Under the pieces are notes generated by a model. It was not told where the DNA came from and made no database searches. It saw only the letters and a program-made list of their open reading frames with translations. Shown piece after piece: positions 13,101-28,100 of a DNA stretch of 64,000 nt. Each line of letters begins with the position of its first letter. The first letter of the stretch is position 1. The stretch is from Brachypterus glaber (Eukaryota; Arthropoda; Insecta; Coleoptera; Kateretidae). Made by a program: the position numbers and the translations under genes. The stretch spans positions 101,408,893 through 101,472,892 of the forward strand of contig OY294044.1 in assembly GCA_958510825.1 (NCBI GenBank), given 5' to 3'.

Positions 13101-16100
13101 AAATTTGAAGTTTAGCGGACTTATTCATTTATTTTTTATAAATTTTTAAAAAATTGCCCACCGTACAACTTTTAATTTTTAATGTATTTTTTTAACGATA
13201 AGGTCTTTTGAAGAGAGTTCTATGAGCTCATAGAACTTGATTTTTATTGGATGGGACATTCCATTCTTGAATGATTGTGCACAAAAAAAAAAGTGACTTA
13301 CGGACAAACAAATAACAAGACAAGACGCACAAGTGCTTGTAGAAAAATTATCAGGCTTTAATTAAAGCGGGGTTTTACTCTTTAAAATCGTACAAGAAAA
13401 CCTTAACACAATGTTTAGTGGTAAATCTGAAAACAGTTTTAAAATACCGCTGATAACATATATTATGCAAACTATATTTATTACATAGTGTCATTATGTT
13501 AGCAGCTAATTTTAACCCTAAAAATCTCAAATAAGAACGTTTATGATACTACAATATTTCGCAATGACTGTCAACAATGAAAGTTATACAAAAATCGAGC
13601 GAACTCGGAAAAATTCGGTAAAAACACTATGTAGTAAAGACAAATAGTTTGCATAAAACGTGGTTTCAGAGGTATTTTAAAACTTATTATCAAATTTACC
13701 ACTAAACATTGTGTTAAGTTTTTCTTGTACGATTTTAAAGAGTAAGAACCCCGCTCTAATTGAAGCCTGGATAAAAGCATTCAGGTACTATGATAATTTA
13801 TGTACAAGCACATGAAAAACGGAAAAAAAATTTTAAGAGCATTTTTGTCGAAAACGGAAAAATATAGCGATTTACTTTAAAGATATTTGCAATCAAGTAA
13901 AAAAATACTCTCGGAATCGTCCAACAAAATATGAAATTTATTGTCAAAGATTCTGCAGAAGATTATTTACCATTATTTACCAAAAGCAAGTTTTCTGGAT
14001 TTAGCTGTAAATGGTTCTGTAATGTGTAGACCTTCTGCTACCATGATCCATAATCAGATTTTTTTGTAAAGCTACTTCATCTCATTAATCCTCCAGGAAT
14101 GCCGTGTGCGGTAAATAAGAAACTGTTCGGAGAAAAATGAAGGGTTAAGTAAATTATGACTCACAAGCGTGAGTCTCTGAAGTCAAAGTGCACTTTGACC
14201 ACTAGTGGTATAATATTTTTCTAGCATGTGGTGCTGTGCACATGTGAAGAGTATAATAATAGGAAACCGGTAATATCTTTAATAGACTTTTTTAACTAAT
14301 AAGTTAGATTTTGTGATAATTTATTATTAAGTGCCTGTTAAGCTCTAATTGTTAAAGTAATTATTGTACACTAATATCTAGAAGTAAAATAAATTGCTTA
14401 ACTTGTGGTAATTCGTAGGATATCCTGACAGAACCGTAATAAGAATGTAAAATATGACTTACCAGGGTGTGTCATTTACTAAAAGTATTAAGAAGTAAAT
14501 GCTTACTTGGACTGCCAAGATTATTATCTAATAGTTATTTATGACACAAGGTCAAAAATAGTATATAGCACAAGAACCAAAACAACAATTTTATTCACGA
14601 ATGCGTAAGTTGCCGTGATGCGAAAAATGGTATTAAAGGAATATACAAAGCGGTCCAAAAGTCACCCCCCCCCCCTCTTAACTTTTGAACCAGTTGAGAT
14701 ATCACTTCAAATTTGGAACTTTTAAATAAGACAACTTAGACTATCGTTTAGCATATATTTAATACTTTCAGCTCTTAAAATGTGGGCAGGGGGGCATGGG
14801 GCATATTTTTTTAAATAGAAAGGGGGGTCGTGTATTACATCATTTTAAAGCTTATAAAATTCTCCATTTAACTCCATATTTTTTAATTTAAACAAAATTG
14901 AGTTTAAAATGGGGTTGAAAATGGGTATTAATGTCAAAATTCCTCTAAAAAAAAACAAATGATTTTTTAAAAATGCCTAATTTCATCATAAAAAATGTTA
15001 ATTATACTTTTAAACTAATTTTAATTGACATAAATAAAAATTTGTAAAAAAAAAACTTAAAAAATCGAATGTTTTAGCACAAAAAATTGAAAAATCAAAA
15101 CCTTTTTAAAAAATTTAAAAATGTCAGTTTAAATAGAGAATTTTATAAGCTTTAAAATGATGCATCACACGACCCCCCTTTCCATTTAAAAAAATGTCCC
15201 CCATGCCCCCCTGCCCACATTTTAAGACCTGGAAATATTAAATATATGCTAAAAGATAGTTTAAGTTGTCTTATTTAAGAGTTCTAAATTTGAAGTCGAT
15301 ATCTCAACTCGTTCAAAAGTTAAAAGGGGGGGGGGTGACTTTTGGACCGCATTGTACAATTCTTAACAGCTTTTAAAAATTTCCGCCCGTCTATCCGTCC
15401 ATCAGTCCGTATGTCACGTTTTCTTTCCGGCACGATAACTCAAGAAAGAATAATCCAATCAACTTCAAGTCTTTAGGAAAAATTATTCTTAGTAAAGATA
15501 CACAGCTATTGAAATAAAAAAAAAATCACCAAAAAAATAAGAAAGTTATGGGGAGCTAAACATTTAAAAAAATCGAAAATAAAAGAAAAAATCTCTTTTT
15601 TCAAAAAAATTTACCTGATAAAATCCTACCAAAAACAAGAAAGTTAAAGGGGACGCCAACTAAAAATCCAAAATATCCCAATCAATTAAGTTTAACTTAA
15701 AACTTCACCAGAAAAAAATACTACTATACAATTTTTACCTACAGAGCGATCCAAAAGTCACCCAGTCTCCTAACTTTTGAACGAGTTAAGATATGGGTAT
15801 TTTCGTCAAAATTTCTTTAAACAATTTTTGAAAAATAGATAATTTTTTAATAAAAACCTAAATTATACTAGTAATAGCTTGGCGCAGGGATTTGATTTCC
15901 GCAGCCATATCCTATATCTCACGATAGCCATACTATTACACACAAAAGGATACGACCAACATAATAAGTAAATTAAACTTTTAAACTAACTTTATTGGAT
16001 ATAAATAAAAGTTTACAACAAAAATCTTAAAAAAATCACGATTTTTTATCAAACAAAAAAAAATTGAAAAAATTAAAACCTTGAAAAAATATTTAAAAAA

Positions 16101-19100
16101 ATTAATGTATGGTTGATCAGGGGTCTTTCTACCTTAGAAATTATAAAAATAATCTTTTTTATACATTTTTTTATATAGAAAAAAGATAAAATTGTGAAAT
16201 TTTGTAGGTAAGTTTATATTCAAGGAATACAAATAAAATTACTCTAGATTTTTAAAGTGCCATTTTCTGGCCATAATTTTTGTTTTTTAGCATAAAAAAC
16301 GGTGGTCGCCATGATTCTGGCCGTTTGGATCGACTGAAAAAAAAACAAAACGGGATATTATTCAGTATTGAAGTCGCTATAGCCCTATCTAGAAGAGAAA
16401 ATTTTGGCCAAAAAATAACAAAATGGCGGACTTTTTGTTTGAAAAACGTCAGCCATTTTGTTATTTTTTGGCCAAAAAAAATTCTTCTAGATAGGGTTAT
16501 AGCGACTTCAATAGTGAATAATATCCCGTTTTGTTTTTTTTTTTCAGTTGATCCAAACGGCCGGAATCATGTCAACCACCGTTTTTTCATGTTTTTTTCA
16601 AAAAAAAATTATGCCCAGACAATGGCGCTTTAAAAATCTAAAGAAATTTTATTTGTATTCTTTGAATATGAATAAACATACCTACAAAATTTCACTATAA
16701 TATCTTTTCTTTCTATATAAAAAAATGTTTAAAAAAGAATATTTTTAAATTTCTAAGGTTTCCAAATTTTGAACTTAGTATCTTTTGTTTAAAAGTTAGG
16801 ACACGGACCTTTGGACCGAACTGTATATCGAAAAGAAATATCCAATTTTGTCATAGATTAAAGAACTTGCTTGAAAAGTGCCTACTTTTGGAGACTTTCC
16901 ATAAAAAACATAACTAATCAGTCAAATTGTTTTTCACAAAGCCAGCTTTGCAAATAAGTAATGCGATTTTTTCCAATTTAAAACGTTCCTAGTTTTATTT
17001 TACTGCAAAAATCAAAATTAAGATTGATAGAAGAAAATGTTCGTGTGACTTTTTATTTAAACCGACTCTGTTTTAAGTAAATAGATCAAATAAATACATT
17101 AAATAGTATTATTTGCTGCCTGTTATGTACTTTGCAGATAACACTAGCTTACAAACTTCAACTTTTTTTGCGTCCAAGAAGTTTTCACAAGAATACATAG
17201 TTTAATTAAATAATAATAATTAATAAAGTGATTCAACATGAAAAAAAAATATAAATCCGTAAATGCTTTCTCATGTAGCTCTAAAAAACAAAGACAAGCT
17301 TTAAATCCCATTCAGTTATAGTCCAGTCAAATAACGACAAATTTCTATGTTAAATTGCAATAAATGTACATGGGCTAATATTTTAAAGGGTAGTTGTGGA
17401 TAGTAACAGAACACTTCTGTTAGTTTTTCACCGGGTGATTTGCTTAAGGGGTGTTCGCTATCTTGAATTTTAGGGGTGAGTGCGGTTATTTTTCTAGATA
17501 TGCATCTAACGATAAAAATGCATATAACCAATTATGTTAAGGAGAAAATTTCCAAAAATTTTTATTTGGATCATTTTTTTAATTTATTAATGACAATCGA
17601 GTTATAAATATTCAAAAATGCTGGGGGTGAAATTGTTTTTTTCGATTTTTCAACCAATTTATTCATCGGAGGATGGTTCATGGTTATGAACAAACTTGTA
17701 GCTCTTGAAATTCTCTATAAGTTTTATATATTATGTATTTTCATAAGTATTTTGTTACGGTTAAAGTGGGCGCTGAAAGTCGAGTTGCGCCCTCTGTAAC
17801 CGTACCAACGAACCTATGAAAATTTATAATATATGAAACATTTTAAAATTTTAAGAGCTACAAGTTATAACCACTTTTATCGTCCGATGAATAATTTGGC
17901 TGAAAAAGGGAAAAACCCAATTTCACTTCCAACATGGCTATTTTTGAATTAACTTGATTGTTAATAATTTATTAAAAGAAATATCCAAACAAAAATTGTT
18001 GGAAATTTCCTCCTTAACAAATTGGTTATATGCATTTTTATCGATATTAGATATTAGGCAACCACCCCCAAAATTCAAGATAGCAGATACCCCTTACGCA
18101 AATCACCCGGTGAAAAAGTAACAGGAGTGTTCTGTTAACATCCACTACTACCCTTTAAAATATCAGCCCGTGTACATTAATTGCAATTTACATTTATTAT
18201 TTTACTGGACTATTAGCCAATTTTTAAAAATTTAAGTTTTTGTGGGATTAAAAACTGAATAATTCTTTTATACATGGAACCTTAAGCAACCTTGGTTGTT
18301 GGATATAAGTGGTACAACGTACATAGGTAACGTTGGTTTGTTATTATTACGGTTATAACTTGTATTTAATAACACGATAAAATCGAGGTTGATCTGTCAA
18401 CGTCATTCGAGAATTAAGGTCCAATATAGTGGAGTCCACAAGGGCTCTCATTAATTCAGGCCATTTAACCATTTAATTCATAGTTGACAAATCTCATGCC
18501 TAAATTTTTGTCGCGCAGTGTAGTTTTGTGAGGTTCTATGTATACAAAATCATTCAGTATTTAATACGGAAACAAATTCTTAGTATCCAAAATGGCTTAC
18601 CTAAAATATATTTTATTTAATAACGGAAAGTTCAAGTATTACGTAACGCAAAATGTACCAAAATTCGTACACTTCATACCTCGGTTCTCGCGTTACTCAA
18701 AGCTGTAGAGATTTCATATTTAGGCTATCCCCCCTAACACACCCCCCATTAGGGGGGGTAGCCAAAATATGAAATCTATATAATCTAATATAACGCGAGA
18801 ACTGGTGTATGAAGTGTATGAATTTTGGTACAATTTGCGTTACGTAATACTTGAACGCTCCCTAAGGCAACAAATATTTGAAATAACTTGGCTCAAAACT
18901 TCTGTAAACTAGTATTTTTTACTGCTTGTTATGAATTTTGCAGATAATTTATTGTTCATTATCATGATCATAAATGCAGCTGGTGTTACTGGATATTCAA
19001 TTAAAATAAGTAAGGCGAATTATTCCAAAGAAATGCTTTTATGTCATTTCAAATTGCACGATTATGGTAGCTGTATTAATAAATGGATACAGACAGATTT

Positions 19101-22100
19101 TTTTTAGGACAATTATAAGTTATAATTTATAACTGTTATTCAAATAATTTAACCATTGATATTATTGGGAAAAGAGTACGGTGCCACACGATCATAATTT
19201 TAGGGTACTTTCATTCGTTTTTTCACTACTAGCTTTAGAACATACTATTATTTATCATGTTTTTAGACTGTGAAATCAATTTTCTTCACCTATAGCAATA
19301 ATAATTTTTTCTCTCCTAGTAGGAGTCAATTTTATTAACAATTGATTTCTGTCACTTTAGATGTTTCAGTTCTTTGTGCAATTTTTACTAATTAAACCCA
19401 AGAAAATAGCTTTAAATAACTTTTTGTTTAATAAATATAATAAATTGTAATTATTAGCAATTAATACAATCAATAATTAGCTAAATATTATGAAAAAAAA
19501 TTTAAAAAAAAACTAGTTTTTTTAAATGTCAGTTCAAAGCATTTATTTGAGGAAATGTCATTGATCAAGGCTACTACTAATTTCAAGAAATATAATTTCT
19601 CTTAATAATTTATTTTATTATTTGAATAAAAATAGTTAAATTAAATTAAAATAGTAGTGAAAAAACTAATATATAAACTACGGTAAAGAAGACTATTATA
19701 GCCTCGCACTCTTAAATCCCTTGCTGCTACGCAGCTCGGGATTTAATACGCTCGTCTATAAAAAATGTCTTCTCTACCTTGGTATATAATTACTATTTTC
19801 TACTCCCCAAAAGTCAATAATCGGGGCCCTGTACTATCACTGTACAATCAGGGGCGTTTCGAGGGGGAACACGAAAATAGGAAAACATAATCTTTTGGTA
19901 TAGGTATATTTTTAGCTTTTAAAATATGGTTAGGGTGCCCCGTGTGGGCACCATGGTGCACCAGTGGCAAAGGATATTTTTTTTAATAAAAATGTGGTCG
20001 TGTTCAACATTATTTTTAAAACGACATAAAATTTATTTAATTCTATTTTATTTAAATTTTTGTTAAATTGCTAAAAAATGTGATTTTCTTGAAATTTGTT
20101 ATTTTTATAAGTTTATAAGTTTAATTTGCGTTTTTGGCCGATATTTTAAATACAAATATATGCCAAAAAATAGTTTAAGTTGTCTTATTTAGGTGTTCCA
20201 AATTTAAAGCTGATATACAGGGTAATTCAGAAATAAGTTCTAGAAATTTAAGAGGTGATTCTACGTTAAAAAATATGAAAAAAAGTTCCTATAAAGGTTG
20301 GTCCGGAAATGAGCTCTAAGGGTGCTGCGGCTCTTCGAAGATGGACATATTGAATGGAGAATAATAAAAGCACCAATAAATTTTAATGCTGCAGGGCGTT
20401 TCTTCATTTAAAACTAAGCAAAAAAGTATTCTTCACCAAAACACCTTTTAATATTAAAGGAGTAATAGCCTTTTAAAAAGTAACCTTTTACTCAAGGAAT
20501 CTATATTTTTTACCAAAAATCTAAAAAAAATATACATAAAAAAGTTTGGGGCAAAAATGTGTTAAGCCTGATATGTTTTGTCCGTCTAGGCACGCCTCTG
20601 GATAAATTCAAAAAAAAAATAACATAAACTTATTGCCCTTATTAATACTAGTATACATGCAAAAGCTCGTCGCTCTAGCTTAAAGGGTACAAAAGTTATT
20701 AATTAAAGACATTATTTTTAATTAAATTTTAAAGAGCCGTAGCTCCCTTAGGACTCATTTCCGGACCAACCTTTATAGGAACTTTTTTTTTTCATATTTT
20801 TTAACGTAGAATCACCTCTTAGATTTCTCGAACTTATTCCTAAATAAGCCTGTATAATTTTGATCAAAAGTTGAGAGAGGGGGTGACTTTTAGACGGAAC
20901 TGTAAAAAGTACATAATTTTACCACAATTCTAAATTGCTTCAAAAAGACTAATTTTCAGGTAGTTAATTTCATTCAATGAAAATTTGATTATTTAATTAT
21001 TAAATCATTGCATATTACGATTTACGTTTGTTAATATCGCCTAAATATATAATTCTATAAAATTGGCTGATAATTTGGGAGCAAAATTTAATAATGACAA
21101 CTAATAATGTTAATCTCTCATTTCCAGATATAATGGGTTAAATATACAGTTCGAATAAAGTGGTGTCGATAAATTGTTGATTTCGTAATTTGTGGTGTAT
21201 TACTTTTATTTTCTACTAAAAACATTTCTTCTTCTTCTTCTTCTTCTTCTTCTTCTTCTTCTTCTTCTTCTTCTTCTTCTTCTTCTTCTTCTTTTCTTCT
21301 TCTTCTTCTTCTTTTCTTCTTGAAGTAATTTACGACATTACTATGTACACCAACTTCAAAGCAATAAATGTGATTTTTCCCTTGAGGCGTTTGGCCCCCA
21401 ACTGACGTTTTCTTTTCTGTGTAAATAACTTTATATTTTCTTAATTTTAGAGTCCCCGAAATTCGGACTCATCAGACAGTGACAGTGATAGCGAGGCACC
21501 CCCGTCTTTGACCCCCACATCGTTAACGGCGCGTCATCTGCTCAACAACAACCATCACAGGATTAACCAATTACATCACTCACTAACGCCTGCCAATATG
21601 ACGACCATCGAAAGTGTCAATTCGATGGCAACACTAGCGGCAGTGGCCGCCCTCTCAGGAGGTAAATTAGTTTTTACTCTACTAGCTTTAGAATGTACTA
21701 TTACACAGCCACACAAAAAAAATAATATCCAGAGACTAGACCAATGCATTTTAATATATTTGGGGTCGTTGAAACCGAATCTGATCTCATTTTACATTAA
21801 ATTACCATTGTAACTAAACCCTGGTCAATCCCTACCACTTTTAAAATATCTTAATGTACAATACGTTCTATGGGGTAAAAATGTTTTGCTCTTTTCTATT
21901 AGGGAATATGAGTTTAATTTTCAGAAATATTTTTCGGAATAAAATAATTTATTTTATAGGTAATTCCCCTGGAGGCCCGACTTCCCACTTCCCCATGGGT
22001 GTCTACACCCCTAATTTGTCTAACTGGTATTTGGCCAACGTTGCCAGAACGTTACACATCCAAGAAACGGACAAAGTTGGCGGTGAACAACCTTTGGACC

Positions 22101-25100
22101 TGAGCAAAGGATCAGGATCAAGTCCTGTTTCCGAACATAAACTTGGCAACCACGTACGGCTGCCGACTTTGGACAACAAACAACACATATTCAAGTAAGT
22201 TCTATGATTAGATTATATTTGATTATTTTAGGAAATATAAATTAAGTGGGCATATATGTTTAATAAGATACAAATCACAACGACATCTGTGATGTAAAAC
22301 TTACAGTATTTGGTAAAAATATCATATATTACCTATATGATAAATTTATATTATGTTATTTAAACACAAAGTTATTTATTTTTGCTGACATGACTGATAT
22401 ATCTTTTTAGTTATATTAATTGATTTATCTTGAATAGAGCGGGCATATTGTAGTTCTGGAACCGCGGTGCGTGTTTTATCCTATTTGGATTCTCTTGCTT
22501 TATTTTATATCTTTATCTTTTCCCATATGTCAATTCTATGGCGATACAAAAAATGTTTAAATATGTTTGCCCATTTAAGAATTAAGGTTATTTTAAATAA
22601 AGTAAGTATATATGTCCTTTAGAATGTGCTGGTCAAAAATAGAGATAAATATAGTATATTACATATCTAGTCTGGAAAGTGATATATTTCAAAACTGTGC
22701 GAAATACTTTCCAACGAGTTATGTATTTTACCTACGATCCTGAAAAAATATAAAGTTTCTTAATTTAATATTTTCTGGTTTTTATTACTTATTCAAAGAA
22801 TTGTTGAGAAAAGCAAAGCATACAAAGCAAAAAATAGCATACAAATTTATTTATGTTAAATAGAAAATATGATTTTCTTTTACTTTTAGTTTTCTTGGTA
22901 TTTAAATTTAAAATACCATATATTATTATAGTACCTAGCTGTTTAATGGGTTGCCTATAACGCAAGCCTCTTATGTAAATCAAGGCAACATTGACAGTTT
23001 GCTAATTAAATTAGATTTCTTTAGATATGTTCCCATAAAAAAAAAACAGTAAAATTGTACTGTTTTACGATTTCATAAGAACAAGACCGTGCATTTTAAT
23101 TTTTTTATGAAATGTAAATTTTTATAAAATCTTAGCATAAATAAAACATCCCAAGTTATACCTTGATCAAACTAGTAAGGTTATAAACTATAGTTTTTAT
23201 TTTTGACATGAAAAACAGAAATATTTGGATTGAAAAACATAAAAGGCTGTGATGAAAGGTGGAAAATGGCATATAAAACGGGGTGAGCTTAATTCTTAGA
23301 ACCTATAACGTAAATTAAGGCAAACCTACATACGTGAAATTAGGAAAATATACATACATAAAATAAATATCAAACTAGGGTGATATAAAAATATCAAACT
23401 AGTGTGATATAAGGCATTTTTTGAAGAACAAAAGAGTGTGCAAAATGTCATTTTTATAAGGAATCGTGGGAAATAGTATATTTCTAACCTAATAAGAAAA
23501 TGAAATATTTCCGAGGCGTAGCCTAGGCCAAATTAGCATTTCGAGAGATGGAGATGTAATTTTCTTATGTGGTTAGAACGGAATTTTATTCACAATCACA
23601 AATAAATAACACATTACCTCGTAATATTGCCATTTTGAATGATCTTCTACAAAAAATTTTCAGATTTCTAACGTCACTGTAATTTCAACTAAATAATCAT
23701 TTAAATAAGTGGCTCCTTGTTATTTTCTATTATTAGTCTCGGTATGAACCATATAATATATAAAAAAAAATATTATTTCTTATTATTTTTCGTAGAAATA
23801 AACAAAAAAGTTAGGTTATTTTATTCGCAAACCACAGGTCTTTACAGACAAGGCAATAGTTTCGCCATCTATGAGGTATAACCAAAAGCTAAAAAACAGG
23901 TTAGATATGAATTCATATCTAACCTAGGTTAAAAAGAAAAGCTTTTTTAACTTTTAAAGAAACAGACAAAAATTATAGATTTTCTAACTTTTTATAATGC
24001 ATATAAAGAACGTTTTTCTGTATGCTTTCGAATAAAATATATTTTTAAATCGGAATTAAATTTGACACTGTGATATGTACCTATATTAAATTAAGCTATT
24101 ACATTTTCGTTACCTAATACTAATTTCAAACCTGTCACAGTAACTATTTTCGTTTGTTTCTGGTACATACTTTATTAAAATGTTAACGTAGCAGTTGAGC
24201 TAAGATATACACCATATTCCTCATTAAATTCTTGTCGCTATTACAACTTTTTTGGAAGTATTTTAAAAATACGGTTTCCTGCGTGTATAAATAAATTAAA
24301 AACTGAATTCTTTAGTCAGAAATGATAAATTGTATTAAACTTGATGCAAGCGGAATTTTAAACAGCACATTGTAAAATAAAATGTTAATTTTAAAAAGTG
24401 CATTATTTGAAAATATCATATATCATAGAGTTTATTTATAATAGGTATGATATGAAAAGTAACACAAATTTCACGAGTTCTATTAATCTACTTTGGTCAC
24501 ATAACGTACGTATAATAGTGCAAGTCACAAAGTTAAGTAACTTGCTTCATTTTTCATTAAATACTCTTTACATTAACTAAATTTTATTTTATTTACAATT
24601 CGGTACTTTTACAGTTTGAGCTCATACAGCACATAACAACTATTATATATCCAGGTGATATACTTTCTGGATATCCGGTATATGCAGTGGATAGCCTTTA
24701 TTGACAGTAGATATCCCATGGATATCCAAAGGTCAGCCTATTTCCAGGATATCGACTGGATATCCATTCACTTTCATAAACATTCAGTAATTGATGGATC
24801 TCTAATGGATATCCAGTGAATATACTTTAGGGAGGTTAAAAAATAGATGTCCATTGGATATCTCGTGGATATCCTGGACATAGGCGGGCATTTAGATATA
24901 CATACATGGGATATTTACTGTTAATCCATGGATATACTGAATATCCAGAAAGTATATCTCCTAGATATCTAATAATTATTATGTGCTGTCTGGGAGAGCG
25001 TCACAAAAAAATGGATTTTGAAGTATAAGACTTTGCAAAACTTCTCCGCTGATTGTGGCCAGTATCTTTTAAATGCTAGGTCGTAGTAAGTTTGATAGTT

Positions 25101-28100
25101 TATTTTTAATTTATTAAACAAATTCTATACGAGACTGAAATTTTTAAAAAGTAATAAAGTAAAAAAAAAATGAAAATAAGACTTTTGGCTTTGGGAGGCC
25201 ATATTTTTACTTTTGAGGTGCCTGAGCGTATTTCTAACAAGCATTTTAAAGAATGAAAACCCTAACAAGATGAAGTTATTATAAAAACATCAAAACTGTA
25301 TTTTTCTCATCTAATTTGTCAACTATTTTTTCACTTTTTCAAATAATTTCTCAACTTATTGCCCCAATTTCCTATTTTGGTGAAAATTTACGGTTTTTGT
25401 ACGAATTTTTATAAATAAACTGTTTTGCAATAACATGTTAGCCCACATTATGAAATGCCATTAGGTTAATAAATATTGTATTAATACCTTAAAAAACGAA
25501 TTTTAATAAAGATACAAATTTTTAACATGTGGTAAATGAATAAGTGAAGCGAATACTTAATTTTAATGCAACGTTTAAAAGATATTAGAGTAAAAGTACA
25601 ACAACTTGCTGTCATCTCACAATGTGGGTTATCTTTTTAATTATTATACTATCCAAGTATGGTTCCTAGCATCCGCCATTTTGTTTTTTTTTACAGTATT
25701 ACTTGCGTAGTCAAAAATATTTGTTCATTCAGATCGTATTAGCCGTTTACAACCCTGATAGATCGAACAAAAATCTGTCGGTCTATCCGGGAAAATTTGT
25801 AACAACGATAACTCTAAAACGCGTTGAGTTAAAGACATAAACTTTAATTATAATAATAATATTAGTTCTTTGTCCAAAATGCTCGCCGGGTATTGTTCTT
25901 TGTAAAAATCGGAAATGGACTCTTCCAGGGGTTAAACATTATTACTTTTTGCTAGCTCGCTTAATGCATGTCAAAAATTACATTTTTTTTTAATTTTTAA
26001 ATTTTTCTTAATATTATATTTTGTATATGAACGATATAGGAAGCATTCTTTTGTTGTCCGTAGTATTTTTTATTGACATTTCAGACTGTCATGGCATAAT
26101 AATTTTTATTTATAAAAACTGTTCTCCTGTAAAACTCGAAGAACATAATAAATGTGTAAAATGAAATAGTGCAATTTTCTGTATATTACTTTAGTGACAC
26201 TATCTGCATCTTAACAAATTACTGCGTCTCATGCAACTAATATATGAGACCAAGAGGTTAAATTTAGAAATAAGTACTTTTAGCAATAAGGTATCGCTTT
26301 TTAAATAATTATTTGGATTGTTTTTTATAAGAAAACAACTTTCCCGAGAAATTATACACTAATATAACGAAATTAAATTATTTTTCAAAGATATTACATT
26401 TTTGTTTAATCTCGTACTATTCTACTTAATTAAGCATCCCCTAAGTCCAGGACTTGTGTGGGCTAGTAGTAAAGTGAACCACCGGCTTTAATTGACTTTC
26501 GAACCAATTTATAGGGATTGCCCGCCTCACTTACGCCTTCGCCAAATTTCAATTATTAATTAACTGAAAAAGGCAAATCGGCGCCGGTGAGAATCGAACT
26601 CACGCTATTTGGATAGTAAACTCGTCAAGTACGACGCGATAGTCCACTACACCAATCCTCCCATCCTCCCTTACAAAAGGTATCTAACACAGGTATTACA
26701 AATACTTCATTATATGAAGTATTATTAATAGAATTATTTTCTTGGTGTGTAGTTTTATAAAATAAGTTTTTACTGTTTGTTTTGCCATTTGATACAGGAT
26801 GATATTAATTTTATAACTTAAATTAAATGAAAGATTTTATTCAAAGACTTTCCTAATTAAACCGATCTTTTTCCATTAAAATTTCCGGTACACCTGCATT
26901 ATTAATGTGCCTAGAATATTTGAAAACATATATTTAATAAATATTTAATTTTGTAGTTTATTTTATGGATATAATGCTCTATTTATTTCATAAATAACGG
27001 TTTATTATAATTTTATTTTTTCATTTAAATGTTATACATATCGTTAGTTAAATAGAAAACGAGAATTTTTGCACATCTAAATTTCTAATAAACTAGAAAT
27101 AACGCTTTAATATAATTTAGTATTAAATACACAGGCCCACAAAAAAAAATCAATTACTCTTAACCAGACCATATTTTTCTCAACTATTTTTGATTGCTGA
27201 AAACGAATTTGATAGTGAAAAGTCGCTGACTCCAAGGTTTTTCGAAAAACGGCAAAAAATAATATGGCGTTAATCTAAATATTAAGCATTTATTCTATTA
27301 CCATAATATTTTATCAAAAAAATAATACACTTATGGGAAAGTGCAAACTTTTATTAACAGTCAATTCGGCTCAATCCAACCAATTTTAAACGTATATACA
27401 TCAATTTGTAGATTATTCTATGGCAATCATGACAGGTACGCTCATTTTTGCTCATATTGATATTTGTAGGAGATATCATTTTTTTTCTACCTTAGCGCAT
27501 ATTTCTTCTTTAATATAGTTAGAGTTACTTCTTATTTGCCGGACATAGTAAAATGTTGAGCCGGTTGGAAAAATTGGACCTTGTAGTTGTTAATGTGATG
27601 ACTTTTTTTGTCGTTACTTCCAATTTGCATTTGTTGTTGGTAAAATTATAAGTCAGTTTGGAAAATTGAGTCTTGTAGTTGTAAATTTGATTTAATTACT
27701 GATGCGAAATTAAAAAATATATATACACCGCGCATTAAATTCCGGACACCTAAAAAATTGACATTTTTTAAATTCAAATATTTCTAAAACTAATTAATGG
27801 ATTTGACTGATTCTTTTTTTGTTTTGAAGCTTAAATATTCTCTACTTTTGTTTGTTTTAATAATGATAAGTTTTTTTTTTTCGTATTAACAGCAACAAAT
27901 AATGTACAACTATGTTTTTTACCTCATCTTCTAGGACTTGCATGGTACGCCACTGCAACTGTTTATCAAATTATTAAAGTCTTTCTTATTGCCGCAGTTT
28001 TAATGAATATTTTCTTTTTTATTTTTTTACTTCTGGTTTAGGATATATCAGAATTTTCAGTTAACTTAAAATTTTGATTGATGCTGTTTATGTTTGTTTA

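Larger units (their letters stand above)
2979..21450 (+). other. Intron 2, 18.5 kb, mostly transposon debris
   Basis: Donor gtaagt, acceptor cttaattttag. No exon-like conserved ORF is visible. Listed separately are foldback elements, Harbinger-like MITEs, a truncated SINE, a sequence gap and a CTT microsatellite. Stretches where I see no structure beyond AT-rich DNA and short homopolymers include about 4030-5330, 5620-6080, 8300-9370, 9950-10730, 10920-13320, 13820-14640, 16830-17310, 18220-18620 and 18870-19210. Confidence 0.85.

Noticed and set aside
16280..16633. 117-codon ORF
   Set aside because: Lies across a long palindrome in a foldback element; no domain.
26581..26662. Functional tRNA genes at the SINE heads
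   Set aside because: The heads have A and B boxes but flow directly into the SINE body, and the folds are imperfect; SINE heads rather than tRNA genes.
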